Of a stretch of 64,000 nucleotides of DNA, positions 52,702 through 61,919 are shown piece by piece. The notes below the pieces were generated by a model. The model was given only the letters and a program-made list of their open reading frames with translations, was not told the origin of the DNA and did no database searches. Both the position numbers and the translations under genes were made by a program. The stretch covers positions 1 to 64,000 of the forward strand of contig CAWEXG010000002.1 of assembly GCA_963812965.1 (NCBI GenBank), in the 5' to 3' direction. This DNA is from DASXMT01 sp963812965. Its GTDB lineage: Bacteria > Actinomycetota > Acidimicrobiia > Acidimicrobiales > RAAP-2. The stretch's first letter is position 1. Every line of letters begins with the position of its first letter.

Positions 52702-53110
52702 TCGCACTCCTCTGTTGCTTGGTTGGCTGTTTTGACCGCTTGGTGGTGCGCTACGGCTGCCATCTGAGACCAGGAGCACCCACAGCGTGTCCAGGTCCAC
52801 CGTCCGGTCAACCTGTTCGTGAACTATTGAACCACTGGAGGCACCACCATCGCAGGCCGCCGTTTCTCCATCGTTACCTGTTTATGAATACTCGATGAAC
52901 ACCGAGACGAACGGGTGAAACCCAATCCTCACGGCCGTCTCGGAACAGGAACGGGAACAGCCAGTGATGCTACCCGAGGATCGTGGCTGTTTCCCGGTTG
53001 AGACCGGCAGTTGCTACGGATGAGCGGCCCATCTGTCTTGCACTGCTCGTCTGAATGAGCGGCTCCCTCTGACCTGCCCTCCCTATCCGCTGGGCCTCTA
53101 CACTGAGGTG
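52702..53110. other. Divergent regulatory region glnII/nadE
   Basis: 409 bp without a gene. It contains the GlnR-like site at 52862-52877 and must hold the promoters of glnII and nadE. An AT-richer stretch (TGTTTATGAATACTCGATGAA) lies next to the GlnR-like site. No other structure is recognised. Confidence 0.5.
52862..52877 (-). promoter_or_regulatory. GlnR-box-like site upstream of glnII
   Basis: On the minus strand it reads GTAAC-GATGGA-GAAAC, an exact match to the GlnR pattern GTnAC-n6-GAAAC known from streptomycetes. It is the only full match noticed in the cluster. Distance to the glnII start codon is about 160 bases. Confidence 0.6.
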
Positions 53111-54901
53111 ATGCCCCGACTGCGGCTGGTGGCTTGCCAGCTCAACACGGTCGTTGGCGACCTCGACGGAAATGCAGTCCGAATCATCAGCGCGTTGGCG
53201 GACGCTGAGCGGAATGGGGGTGATCTCGCCGTCTTCCCTGAGCTGGCCGTGACCGGGTACCCGCCTGAGGATCTGCTCAGTCGCCCCGGCTTCGTGGCCG
53301 ACAACCTGGCCGCATGCAGCAGGATCGTGGCGGCGACCGAAGGGTGTGCCGCCGTGGTGGGGTTCGTGGACATCGACCAGGAGGGGCGTCTGTTCAACGC
53401 CGCTGCCCTGTGCGTCAACGGCTCGATGGTCGGGACGTACCGTAAGCGCCTGCTTCCCAACTACAGCGTGTTCGACGAGCAGCGGTGGTTCGTGCCAGGA
53501 ACGGAGCCGTACCGTCAGTTCATAATCGCCGGTGTGCCCGTTGGGATCTCGGTCTGTGAGGACGTGTGGCTCAACGGCGGTCCAGTGGCTGCTCAAGCGC
53601 AGGCAGGGGTGAAGTTGATGGTGAATTTGAATGCCTCGCCCTACTCCATCGGACGCCGGGAGGACCGACTGGCCATGCTCGCTGATCGGGTGGCCGAGAC
53701 CGGCTGCACCATTGCCTACGTCAACCAGGTCGGGGGCCAGGATGAGCTGGTCTTCGACGGTGCATCGCTGGTGATGGGCCAGACCGGTGAGCTCCTGGCC
53801 GGCGCGGCGCAGTTCGCCGAAGAGGTGATGGTCGTGGACCTGACCTTTGATGATCCAGCATCCCCGGTGAACGACGTCGGTGTCGAAGGGGTCGCCGAAC
53901 CGGTGGTCATCAGCCAGGTGAGCCGTTCACTGGCGAGAGGCGAGACCTCGTCTCCGATCCGATCCGGGGTGATCGCTCCCGTGCTCGACCCGATCCGGGA
54001 GATCTACGAGGCGCTGGTCACCGGGACCCGCGACTACGTGCTGAAGAACGGCTTCACCGATGCGGTGATCGGGCTGTCCGGCGGGATCGACTCGTCCTTG
54101 GTGGCGGTGATCGCTGTTGACGCTCTGGGGGCCGAGCACGTCCACGGGGTGGCGATGCCGTCTCGTTACTCGAGTCGGGGATCGGTGGACGACGCCTATG
54201 CCCTGGCGTCGGCACTGGGTATCGACATTCGCACGGCTCCCATCGAAGACGCCCATCGGGCCATGACCGAGTTGGTGGGGCCGCTGATCGGTGGGGAACC
54301 ACTCGGGCTGACCGACGAGAACCTCCAGTCGAGGATCCGCGGTGTGCTGCTGATGGCTGTGTCGAACGCCAAGGGATGGATCGTGCTCACCACAGGGAAC
54401 AAGAGCGAGATGGCCACTGGGTACTCCACGCTCTACGGCGACTCGGCCGGTGGTTTCGCCGTTATCAAGGACGTCCCCAAGACGCTGGTCTACGAGCTGT
54501 GCCGTGATCGGAACCGGCGGGCCGGTATCGCTCTCATCCCCGAGCCAGTGCTGACCAAGCCTCCTTCTGCCGAGCTCCGACCCGAACAGCGTGACGACGA
54601 GTCTCTCCCGCCCTACGAGGTGCTCGATCCGGTGCTTCAGGGGTACGTGGAGGGAGATCGATCGGCAGAGAACCTGGTGGAAGCGGGGTTCGACTTGGAG
54701 ACGGTGGACCGGGTGGTGGGCCTGGTCGACCGTGCGGAGTACAAACGTCGTCAGATGCCGCCAGGTGTTCGCATCACGACCAAGGCGTTCGGTAAGGATC
54801 GTCGTATGCCCATCACCAACAAGTACCGATCCCACGTGCCGAGGCCCGGAGATCCCGTTCCCGGCTCGGACACGACGTCTGAGATCATCGAGAGCACCTG
54901 A
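53111..54901 (+). CDS. nadE: Glutamine-dependent NAD+ synthetase
   Basis: Last step of NAD synthesis: amidation of NaAD using glutamine. 597 residues. N-terminal nitrilase-like glutaminase domain with catalytic Glu (FPELAVTGYPPEDLL), Lys (YRKRLLPNYSVFDE) and Cys (VGISVCEDVWLNGG); C-terminal synthetase domain with ATP-pyrophosphatase loop IGLSGGIDSSLVAVIA, MPSRYSSRGSVDDA, LTTGNKSEMATGYSTLYGD. An adjacent GTG (53108) could be the first codon. Product of the neighbouring glutamine synthetases (glutamine) is its substrate, giving a functional reason for the neighbourhood. Confidence 0.95.
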   Translation: MPRLRLVACQLNTVVGDLDGNAVRIISALADAERNGGDLAVFPELAVTGYPPEDLLSRPGFVADNLAACSRIVAATEGCAAVVGFVDIDQEGRLFNAAALCVNGSMVGTYRKRLLPNYSVFDEQRWFVPGTEPYRQFIIAGVPVGISVCEDVWLNGGPVAAQAQAGVKLMVNLNASPYSIGRREDRLAMLADRVAETGCTIAYVNQVGGQDELVFDGASLVMGQTGELLAGAAQFAEEVMVVDLTFDDPASPVNDVGVEGVAEPVVISQVSRSLARGETSSPIRSGVIAPVLDPIREIYEALVTGTRDYVLKNGFTDAVIGLSGGIDSSLVAVIAVDALGAEHVHGVAMPSRYSSRGSVDDAYALASALGIDIRTAPIEDAHRAMTELVGPLIGGEPLGLTDENLQSRIRGVLLMAVSNAKGWIVLTTGNKSEMATGYSTLYGDSAGGFAVIKDVPKTLVYELCRDRNRRAGIALIPEPVLTKPPSAELRPEQRDDESLPPYEVLDPVLQGYVEGDRSAENLVEAGFDLETVDRVVGLVDRAEYKRRQMPPGVRITTKAFGKDRRMPITNKYRSHVPRPGDPVPGSDTTSEIIEST

Positions 54902-54902
54902 C

Positions 54903-55620
54903 GTGTCCGATCGGTTGGGAGAAGGGTTCGAACGGCTTGTCATGGACGCAGCCGGGGACGACGGGGTGGACACAGTGAACACGGCCGGAGACGCCGGGAT
55001 CTTCCTCCCGTTGGAGACCACCGCTGCGCTTGTCGGTGGCTACCGGTGGATCGAGCAGTGTCTCTACGAGCAGCTCGGTGCCTGGGCGAGCGCGCCACTC
55101 CTCACTACCGCCGGGGGTTCGGATCCATCTGGATGCTCAGAGCGCCCGGCATGCGTGGCATGCCTCGCTGTTCGGAGATCGGCTCCCGGTCCGAGCCGGT
55201 GTGGATCCGGATGCTCTGGTTGTTGCGCCAGAACCACTCACGTCGGTCGTTGCTGTCTTGACCGGCAACACTCCGATCGGCGGCACCTTGACCGACAGCA
55301 CCCCAACCGATCCACTGCCAGGCGATCGAACCCTGGTCCCGGCGCTCGCCGGTCTTTACCGGGTCGTGCTACCGCGCTTGGTGACCACCTACAGCCATCA
55401 CGCACGGGTCGCATCCCCGATCAGCGATGCACCGGTGATCAGAGCGCTGCGCCTGGTGCTTGCAGACGAGAGCGAGGACGGTCGTGCCGGCGAACAGTTG
55501 GTGCAACAGCTCGTGGCCGACCAGGACGAGGACAGTGCCGTCCAGGCCATGGAGCAGCACCTGGAGTCAGTGTTCGTGGAGGCCGGTGTCGGCTCAGGGT
55601 TGATCCGGTGGCCCGTCTGA
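54903..55620 (+). CDS. Conserved-looking protein of unknown function (one frameshift)
   Basis: GTG at 54903 follows nadE by one base. The first 75 residues read MDAAGDDGVDTVNTAGDAGI (from residue 14) then FLPLETTAALVGGYRWIEQC; after a shift near 55130 the protein continues GVRIHLDAQSARHAWHASLF, LPVRAGVDPDALVVAP, LAGLYRVVLPRLVTTYSHHA and LVLADESEDGRAGEQLVQQL. Repeated His/Glu positions in helices (HAWHASLFGDR, TTYSHH, DESEDG) recall ferritin-like four-helix proteins, but no family is claimed. Close spacing suggests an operon with nadE. Confidence 0.6.
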
Positions 55621-55740
55621 GCGTGGCCTGACCACCAGGCGGATTCGAGCGCGTCAGCGACCGGTCGGGGGCTTGACGCGTCCGTTACAGTTCGTAGTGC
55701 AGCGAACATACGTCTCCCTTGGAAAAGGATTCGGTGAAGG

Positions 55741-56679
55741 TTGGCTAAGGAGCGCCTCGAGCGAGATGACGAGGATCTGGTCCGGCTGTACTTGACCGAC
55801 ATCGGTCAGTACCCGCTTCTCACCAAGGACGACGAGGTTCGCTTGGCGCAGACCATCGAGGCCGGCCGGGAGGCCGAGATGATCCTGGCGTCACCACCCA
55901 AGGGGTTGACACCGGCCAAGCGTCGGGAAGTGCGCCGGACCGCCCTGAAGGGTGAGCACGCCCAGCAGACCTTCGTCCAGTCGAACCTTCGACTGGTGGT
56001 ATCCATCGCCAAGAAGTACCAGGCATCCGGGCTCCCTCTTCTCGACCTGATCCAGGAAGGGAACCTCGGTCTGATGCACGCCGTCGAGAAGTTCGACTGG
56101 CGGAAAGGCTTCAAGTTTTCCACCTACGCCACGTGGTGGATCCGCCAGGCGATCACTCGCGGCATCGCCAACACCGGGCGGACGATCCGCTTGCCGGTGC
56201 ATGCCGGCGACACCTTGGCCAGGGTGCAGAAGGCGCAGGCCCGGCTCGAGCTGAAGTACGGCCGTCCCGCAACGTTGGCCGAGTTGGGGGTCGAGGTCGA
56301 GATGCCCGAGGACAAGTTGGTCGAGGCGCTCCGTTTCCGTTCCGAGCCACTGTCGTTGTCCGAACCGCTCCGCGAGGATGGCGACGCCGAGTTGGGAGAT
56401 GTGGTCGAGGATCGTTCTGCCGAGTCACCGTTCGAGACAGCAGCAGTAGGGCTGCTCCCCGATGAGATCGGCCGGCTCCTGGCGCCGCTGGACGAGCGAG
56501 AGCGCGAGATCCTCCGTCTTCGTTTCGGTCTTGACCGTGGTGAGCCCCGGACCCTCGAGGAAGTGGGCGAGCACTTCAACCTGACCCGGGAGCGGATCCG
56601 TCAAATCGAGGCCCGGGCCATGTCGAAGCTTCGACACCCGTCCTCGGACACCGGCGCCCGCGATCTTCTGAGCGTGTAG
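55741..56679 (+). CDS. Sigma-70 family RNA polymerase sigma factor (RpoD/SigB-like)
   Basis: Group 1/2 sigma factor, 312 residues. TTG at 55741 is the apparent start ([20 protein letters not shown]). Region 1.2 [16 protein letters not shown]; region 2 [60 protein letters not shown]; region 3 [17 protein letters not shown]; region 4 [39 protein letters not shown]. The short N terminus lacking region 1.1 suggests a non-essential HrdB-like/SigB paralogue rather than the housekeeping RpoD, but this is uncertain. A TTGACG at 55672 could be part of its promoter. Confidence 0.9.
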   Translation: MAKERLERDDEDLVRLYLTDIGQYPLLTKDDEVRLAQTIEAGREAEMILASPPKGLTPAKRREVRRTALKGEHAQQTFVQSNLRLVVSIAKKYQASGLPLLDLIQEGNLGLMHAVEKFDWRKGFKFSTYATWWIRQAITRGIANTGRTIRLPVHAGDTLARVQKAQARLELKYGRPATLAELGVEVEMPEDKLVEALRFRSEPLSLSEPLREDGDAELGDVVEDRSAESPFETAAVGLLPDEIGRLLAPLDEREREILRLRFGLDRGEPRTLEEVGEHFNLTRERIRQIEARAMSKLRHPSSDTGARDLLSV

Positions 56680-56796
56680 TCGCCGGGGATCTCGGTGCCG
56701 TCATCTCTGACGGGGGCAACGACCGGACACACGCACACACCGCCCAACTGGGCGCCCAGAGGCGCACCGTCACCACAGCGGGTACGATCCCACTCC

Positions 56797-56871
56797 ATGA
56801 AGAAGCTGCTGATTCTCACCATCCTCGTTGCGCTGGGCGTCGTTGCCGCCAAGCGTCTTCGTTCCGCCTGA
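56797..56871 (+). CDS. 24-residue membrane peptide, DLW-39-like
   Basis: ATG at 56797 opens MKKLLILTILVALGVVAAKR, followed by LRSA and stop: a basic start, one hydrophobic helix and a basic tail. The opening resembles the DLW-39 family of small actinobacterial membrane proteins (about 39 residues, ending in DLW); here the C-terminal acidic part and DLW are missing, so the family match is partial. No clear Shine-Dalgarno site precedes it. It lies in the gap between the sigma factor and the convergent HAD gene. Confidence 0.5.
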   Translation: MKKLLILTILVALGVVAAKRLRSA

Positions 56872-56965
56872 TCCACCAGCACCGGCTGTGGCCGGCTCGT
56901 GCGACAGCTGTCCCGACGCCTGTGATGCCAGGGCCTCGTGGGCCCCGCGAGGGCTCGCTGGTCAG

Positions 56966-57757
56966 CTATGCCCGCGCACGGTGACGCGCCAGCTTCCAAG
57001 CAGCTAGAGCAGCAGCGCCGGCAGCGACGGTGATGCCAGCCACCGTGGCGGTGGTGGGGAGGTTGGGGACGGATACCCGGTCGCGCAGTCGCACCGGTTT
57101 GGTGAACTGCATCACCTCCCACTCGCGTTCTCGGGCCACTTTGGCCAGGACTCGATCGGGGTTCACCACCACCGGATGACCAACCGCTTCGAGCATGGGG
57201 AGATCGGTGTAGGAGTCGGAGTACGCGTACGACGCCTCGAGGTCCAGACCGTCCGTTTCGGCCAGCTTCCGCATGGCATCGGCTTTGAACGGACCGTAGG
57301 CGTAGAACTCCATCTCGCCGGTGTACCGGCCGTTGTCGTCCACCACTGCTCGGGTGGCGATGCATCCGTCGACGCCCAGGTGCTCAGCGAGCGGTTCGAC
57401 GATCTCTTCGGGTGACGCCGAGACCAGGTAGACGCGGTGCCCGGCGGCACGGTGCTCTTCGATCAGATCGAGTGCTTCGGCATAGATGATCGGTTCGACC
57501 GTCTCTTCGAGCGCTTCTCGCACGATCTCCCTGATCTGGGTCTGGTCCCATCCTTTGGTGAGGGTGAGCATCGACTCCCTGACCCGGGCCAGCTTCTCTT
57601 CGCTCGCCCCAAGGTGCAGGTAGACGATCTGGGATACCAGCGCCCGTGCCACCAAGCGCCGGTTGACCAGCCCGCCGCGGTAGAAGGGCCCGCCGAATGC
57701 GGCGATCGAAGCTTTGGCGATCACCGTCTTGTCCAGATCGAAGAAGGCCGCCTCCAC
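56966..57757 (-). CDS. HAD-superfamily subfamily IB hydrolase, membrane-anchored
   Basis: Phosphoserine phosphatase-like HAD enzyme. Motif I AFFDLDKTVI, motif II VYLVSASPEEIVEPLA, motif III Lys in YGPFKADAMRKL, motif IV YAYSDSYTDLPMLEAVG with the Asp pair. Unlike SerB it has a C-terminal transmembrane helix (TVAGITVAAGAAALAAWKLA) and basic end. HAD-IB proteins of this form act on phospholipid head groups or lysophosphatidate in other bacteria; the substrate here is unknown. It starts one base after the trkA stop, so it is in an operon with the two TrkA genes. Confidence 0.87.
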   Translation of the reverse strand: MEAAFFDLDKTVIAKASIAAFGGPFYRGGLVNRRLVARALVSQIVYLHLGASEEKLARVRESMLTLTKGWDQTQIREIVREALEETVEPIIYAEALDLIEEHRAAGHRVYLVSASPEEIVEPLAEHLGVDGCIATRAVVDDNGRYTGEMEFYAYGPFKADAMRKLAETDGLDLEASYAYSDSYTDLPMLEAVGHPVVVNPDRVLAKVAREREWEVMQFTKPVRLRDRVSVPNLPTTATVAGITVAAGAAALAAWKLARHRARA

Positions 57758-57758
57758 C

Positions 57759-58421
57759 TCAGTGCCCTACGAGAAGCTGTTGGACCGCTTCCTCTGCTTC
57801 GGCTGTCACCAGAACCAGGACCTCGTCTCCGGCGGTCAGCCTGGTGTCGCCCCGGGGGACGACCAAACGGTCCTCCCGAACGACGGCGACGACTGTGGCC
57901 TCCCGTGGGATATCCAGGTCGACCAGCGCTCGGCCGGCTGCCGGTGAGTCGTCGGCCAAGGTCACTTCCACCAGATGGGCAGTTCCGCCTTCGAACCGGA
58001 GCAGCCGGACGAGCGAGCCGACCGAGACCGCCTCTTCCACCAACGCGGTCAGGAGCTGTGGAGTCGACACGGATACGTCTACCCCCCAGCTCTCGTTGAA
58101 CAGCCACTGGTTCTTCGGGTGGTTGACCCGGGCGACGACCCGGGGCACCGCGAACTCCTGTTTGGCCAGGAGCGAGATGACCAGATTGTCCTCGTCGTCG
58201 CCCGTCGCTGCCACCACGACATCGACCGTGGCCAGACCGGCGGCGTCGAGCGAGCTGACCTCGCATGCGTCGGCAACCACCCAGGTGATGTCGAGCTCAC
58301 CTTGGCGTCGGGCCACCAGCTCCGGATCCTGCTCGATCACCAGTACGTCGTGACCCCCGTCGTGGAGGTCGGTGGCGATAGCCGTCCCCACGCTGCCTGC
58401 TCCGGCGATGGCGACTTTCAC
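57759..58421 (-). CDS. TrkA-like potassium uptake regulator (RCK), second
   Basis: Cytosolic NAD(H)/nucleotide-binding subunit that gates a K+ transporter. 220 residues. The Rossmann start is MKVAIAGAGSVGTAIATDLH with GxGxxG, VADACEVSSLDAAG, VVVAATGDDEDNLVISLLAK; the C-terminal TrkA_C domain spans residues 140-220. ATG overlaps the preceding trkA stop by four bases (ATGA). It matches CeoB/CeoC pairs of mycobacteria, which also lie beside an APC permease. No TrkH/KtrB channel gene is in the window. Confidence 0.92.
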   Translation of the reverse strand: MKVAIAGAGSVGTAIATDLHDGGHDVLVIEQDPELVARRQGELDITWVVADACEVSSLDAAGLATVDVVVAATGDDEDNLVISLLAKQEFAVPRVVARVNHPKNQWLFNESWGVDVSVSTPQLLTALVEEAVSVGSLVRLLRFEGGTAHLVEVTLADDSPAAGRALVDLDIPREATVVAVVREDRLVVPRGDTRLTAGDEVLVLVTAEAEEAVQQLLVGH

Positions 58422-59179
58422 GTTGGGTTCCCCTCGAGATCGGCCTTGGGTACCGGGATGCCGGCGATGGCGACGCCGTCTCCGTGTTCCAGTTCGCCCT
58501 GGCGCCGGAGCGCCGTCTTCGTGCCACCATCCATCCGGTCGTCGAACCGATCGAGCGCACTGTTGGCGATGACCAGATGAAGGATGTCACCGTCCTGTCC
58601 GACCAGATCATCGATGTCCAGTCGAGCCACGCCGGCTCGTGTGACGGACACCAGGGTGACCTCGCCTTGCACGTTGATCTCGGACAACCGCTTTCCGGCC
58701 CAACGGTCCGGGAGCTCCCGCTCCATCAGTGAGAGCGTGCCGGTGGTGTCCGACCACTCCACGTTGTTGGAGCCGGGCAGGAGGCGGCGCTTCACTTGGT
58801 CGATGGTCCACGACACGGTGGCGACGGTCGGGATCCCCAGGCGTAGATAGATCTGAGCCCGGCGGGGGTCGTAGATCCTGGCCACGACGTTGGGAATTTC
58901 GTAGGTCTCCCTGGCGATCCGGGCGGTCAGGATGTTGGAGTTGTCGCCGCTGGTGACTGCGGCCAACGCCTCGGCCTCACCGGCACCGGCTCGGTCCAGG
59001 TCGGTGCGGTCGAACCCGGACCCGACGATGGCTGTTCCCGGCCATTCGGTCGGGAGCCGGCGAAACGCCTTCGGATTTCGGTCGATGATCGACACCGAGT
59101 GTCCCAGCTCGACCAGCCCGATTCCCAGCCCTGATCCGACCCGACCGCAGCCCACGATGATGACATGCACGCGGACCAT
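58418..59179 (-). CDS. TrkA-like potassium uptake regulator (RCK), first
   Basis: Paired RCK protein of 253 residues. ATG at 59179 (MVRVHVIIVGCGRVGSGLGI) matches the family start; an upstream in-frame start adds nine residues only. SVSIIDRNPKAFRRLP binds the cofactor ribose; TSGDNSNILTARIARETY follows. The C-terminal TrkA_C domain includes VQGEVTLVSVTRAG. It heads the operon trkA-trkA-HAD, divergent from the permease fusion by about 107 bp, the same organisation as Rv2690c-Rv2691-Rv2692. Confidence 0.92.
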   Translation of the reverse strand: MVRVHVIIVGCGRVGSGLGIGLVELGHSVSIIDRNPKAFRRLPTEWPGTAIVGSGFDRTDLDRAGAGEAEALAAVTSGDNSNILTARIARETYEIPNVVARIYDPRRAQIYLRLGIPTVATVSWTIDQVKRRLLPGSNNVEWSDTTGTLSLMERELPDRWAGKRLSEINVQGEVTLVSVTRAGVARLDIDDLVGQDGDILHLVIANSALDRFDDRMDGGTKTALRRQGELEHGDGVAIAGIPVPKADLEGNPT

Positions 59180-59286
59180 GCAACACGCACAGCGGGCCGC
59201 TGACAACTCAGGGCTTTGTCCCTGGCAATTCTGAGGAGCCTCTCAGTCGTACCGGCCCGGTCGTTGCCCGTGTTTTACTGAGGGGG

Positions 59287-61743
59287 ATGGATGCGCCGGT
59301 CACCGGGGAGAACGATCGCCGCGCCATGGCGCACGCTGGGATTCCCACCGTGGAGACCGTTCGCCCCGCCGCCCGTCCACGGGTGATGTCACCCTCCTCG
59401 GCGGTACCGCCCAGCATCGATCTGCCGGAGACGCTCCGGTACCGGATGAAGAACAAGCTGCTCGGGCCGCCGTTGGTCAACGAGCAGCTCAGCTCGGAGC
59501 GATTGGGTCGACCGTCTGCCCTCGGCGTCTTGTCCCCCGACTGCATCTCGTCCTCGGCCTACGGAACCGAGGAGATGCTCACCCAGCTCGTGCCGTACGT
59601 GGGGTTGGCTGCCTTCACCCTGGTGGTTCCCATCACCATGGCCATCCTCGGCGTCCTGTTCTTCGTCACCCTCTCCTACCTCGACGTCATCCAGCTCTAC
59701 ACCAAGGCCGGTGGCAGCTACGTGGTCGCCCGGGAGAACTTCGGGACCAATGTGGCGCAGGTCGCTGCCGTCGCTCTACTCATCGACTACACGGTGACCG
59801 TGGCCGTCCAGACGGCCGCCGGCACCGCCGCCCTCACCAGTGCTTTCCCCGGGTTGCTGCCCTACACGGTGCCGATCACCGTCCTCGTGGTCCTCCTGCT
59901 CCTCTACGGGAACCTCCGGGGACTGCGCGAGGCGGGCAAGTTCTTCGCCATCCCCACCTACTTCTTCATCTTCAGCCTGGGCCTGGTCATCATCATCGGC
60001 TACATCCGCGCCGCGCTGGGCCAGCTCCACGTCCAGTCCGTGCACCACGCCGGCGCACTGTCGATCGGTCACCCGGGGAACGGGCTGCTCATGGGGGCGT
60101 CGGTCATCATCATCCTCCGGTCGTTCGCCAACGGCGGATCGTCTCTGACCGGTCTCGAAGCCATCTCCAACGGGGTGAGCGCGTTTCGTCGACCGGCAGC
60201 ACGACACGCCCGCCAGACCCTGGTGATCATGAGCTGTGTTCTGGCCTTTCTCGTCCTCGGGGTCACCCTGCTCGCCCACTGGACGCACGCCGTCCCCTAC
60301 GTGAAGGGGTCGCCGACCGTCGTCTCCCAAGAAGTCCGGTACGTGCTCGGGCAAGGTGGGATCGGGAAGGTCTTGTTCTATGTGGTGCAGTTCGCCACCC
60401 TGCTCATCCTCTACACCGGCGCCAACACCAGCTTCAACGGCTTCCCGTTCCTGGCCAGCTTCGTGGCCGAAGACCGCTTCCTTCCCCGACAGCTGACCCG
60501 GCGAGGCCATCGCCTGGCCTTCTCCAACGGCATCCTGGTGTTGGCGTTCGTAGCGGTGGCACTGCTCCTGGCCACCCGGGCCAGCGTGGACAGCCTGGTG
60601 GCGCTGTACGCCATCGGTGTGTTCACCGGCTTCGCCATGGCCGGGGCCGGCATGGTGAAGCACCACTTCACCAAAAGAATTGGTCGGTGGCGGCTCAAGG
60701 TGGTCATCAACGGTTTCTCGGCTGTGCTGACCGCCAGCATCGTGCTCATCTTCGCCATCGTGAAGTTCAAGGAAGGCGCGTGGGTGGTCGTGGTCCTGGG
60801 CCCGCTCATGTTCTACGGCCTCATCCGCCTGCACCGGCAGTACGTCAACGAGGAGAAGCAGCTCGAAGAGGGAGCGTCGACGGCAGCCGAGGCTCCGGTA
60901 CTCCACAAGCACGCCGTCATCGTCTTGGTCGATCGTCTCGACATGGCCACCGCCCGTGCCCTGCAGTACGCCCGGACGTTGCATCCTGACGACTTGCGGG
61001 CGGTCCACTTCGCGCTGGACAACCGGGAGTCGGCAGCACTCGAGCGGGAGTGGGGTCGGCTCGGTCTCACCAGGCTTCCTCTCGACGTCATCGAGTGCGA
61101 AGACCGTCGGCTGGCTCGAGCTGCTCTGGAGCTGGCGGCCGAGATCGTCGCCGACAACGAAACCGAGCTGACCATCCTGCTACCCCGCCGGGGGTTTGCC
61201 GCCGGTTGGCACCGGCTGCTGCATGACGGGACTGCTGACAGGATCGCTGCCGGGGTGGCCCAGCTCGCTCACGTGAACGCCACCGTCGTGCCTTACCAGT
61301 TGAGTGGTGGGTGGCTCTCGAAGCGGCGGGAGTGGGGGCGGAGGTCGGCGGCTGGTGAGGGTCCGTCCACCGGGCGATCGGCCAAAGCTGGTGACAAGGA
61401 CGCGTCGAAGCCGTCCTTCGACGAAGCGGCTTTCGGGGACCGCGCTCACGGGACCACGCCGATCGGGGAGGCCGAGTGGAGGCATCGGGTCCGAGTGGCG
61501 GGGCGGATCAAGTCGGTGCGGGTGCAGCCCCGAGCGGGCACCTCGAACCTCGAGTGCGTGCTGGCCGACCGGACCGGCAAGCTGCTGCTGGTCTTCCAGG
61601 GGAGGCGTCGGATCCCAGGGGTCCAGCCGGGAGCGAGGCTGTTGGTCGAAGGAATGGTGGGCGATTGGACGCACCGTCAGGCCATCCTGAACCCCGACTA
61701 CGAGATCATTGCCGGTCCCGACGCCGACGAGACTCCTTCGTAG
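59287..61743 (+). CDS. APC-family permease fused to USP-like and OB-fold domains
   Basis: 818 residues. A polar leader (1-55) precedes an APC/KUP-like permease with about 12 helices (VLSPDCISSSAYGTEEML at the first helix, TKAGGSYVVARENFG, FANGGSSLTGLEAISNGV). Residues about 540-680 form a cytosolic USP-like alpha/beta domain (HAVIVLVDRLDMATARALQY, ELTILLPRRGFAAGW). After a Ser/Lys-rich linker, residues about 735-815 form an OB-fold (HRVRVAGRIKSVRVQPRAGT, LECVLADRTGKLLLVFQGRR, DWTHRQAILNPDYEI). In mycobacteria the OB-fold protein (Rv2694c) is a separate gene near the permease (Rv2690c) and ceoBC; here they are one chain. ATG at 59287 abuts a GAGGGGG; starts at 59326 or later are possible. Confidence 0.86.
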   Translation: MDAPVTGENDRRAMAHAGIPTVETVRPAARPRVMSPSSAVPPSIDLPETLRYRMKNKLLGPPLVNEQLSSERLGRPSALGVLSPDCISSSAYGTEEMLTQLVPYVGLAAFTLVVPITMAILGVLFFVTLSYLDVIQLYTKAGGSYVVARENFGTNVAQVAAVALLIDYTVTVAVQTAAGTAALTSAFPGLLPYTVPITVLVVLLLLYGNLRGLREAGKFFAIPTYFFIFSLGLVIIIGYIRAALGQLHVQSVHHAGALSIGHPGNGLLMGASVIIILRSFANGGSSLTGLEAISNGVSAFRRPAARHARQTLVIMSCVLAFLVLGVTLLAHWTHAVPYVKGSPTVVSQEVRYVLGQGGIGKVLFYVVQFATLLILYTGANTSFNGFPFLASFVAEDRFLPRQLTRRGHRLAFSNGILVLAFVAVALLLATRASVDSLVALYAIGVFTGFAMAGAGMVKHHFTKRIGRWRLKVVINGFSAVLTASIVLIFAIVKFKEGAWVVVVLGPLMFYGLIRLHRQYVNEEKQLEEGASTAAEAPVLHKHAVIVLVDRLDMATARALQYARTLHPDDLRAVHFALDNRESAALEREWGRLGLTRLPLDVIECEDRRLARAALELAAEIVADNETELTILLPRRGFAAGWHRLLHDGTADRIAAGVAQLAHVNATVVPYQLSGGWLSKRREWGRRSAAGEGPSTGRSAKAGDKDASKPSFDEAAFGDRAHGTTPIGEAEWRHRVRVAGRIKSVRVQPRAGTSNLECVLADRTGKLLLVFQGRRRIPGVQPGARLLVEGMVGDWTHRQAILNPDYEIIAGPDADETPS

Positions 61744-61919
61744 AAGGGCCCCGAACGAGCAAAGTCTTGCCGATGGCGTGGTGGGTCGGTAAGTTGCCCC
61801 GCACTGAGGGGGGTCACCATGCCCGCCCGGCGTACCGCGCCCCCTGGCCTTGAGAGGTCAAGAGAGCCAGATCGTGCCGGGCAGCATGAGCACCACCGAG
61901 ATCGAAGGGAGCAACACCG

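Noticed and set aside
53927..55021. 364-codon minus-strand frame
   Set aside because: Shadow of nadE; no start site and no domain.
59776..61008. 410-codon minus-strand frame
   Set aside because: Shadow of the permease; no motif and biased composition.
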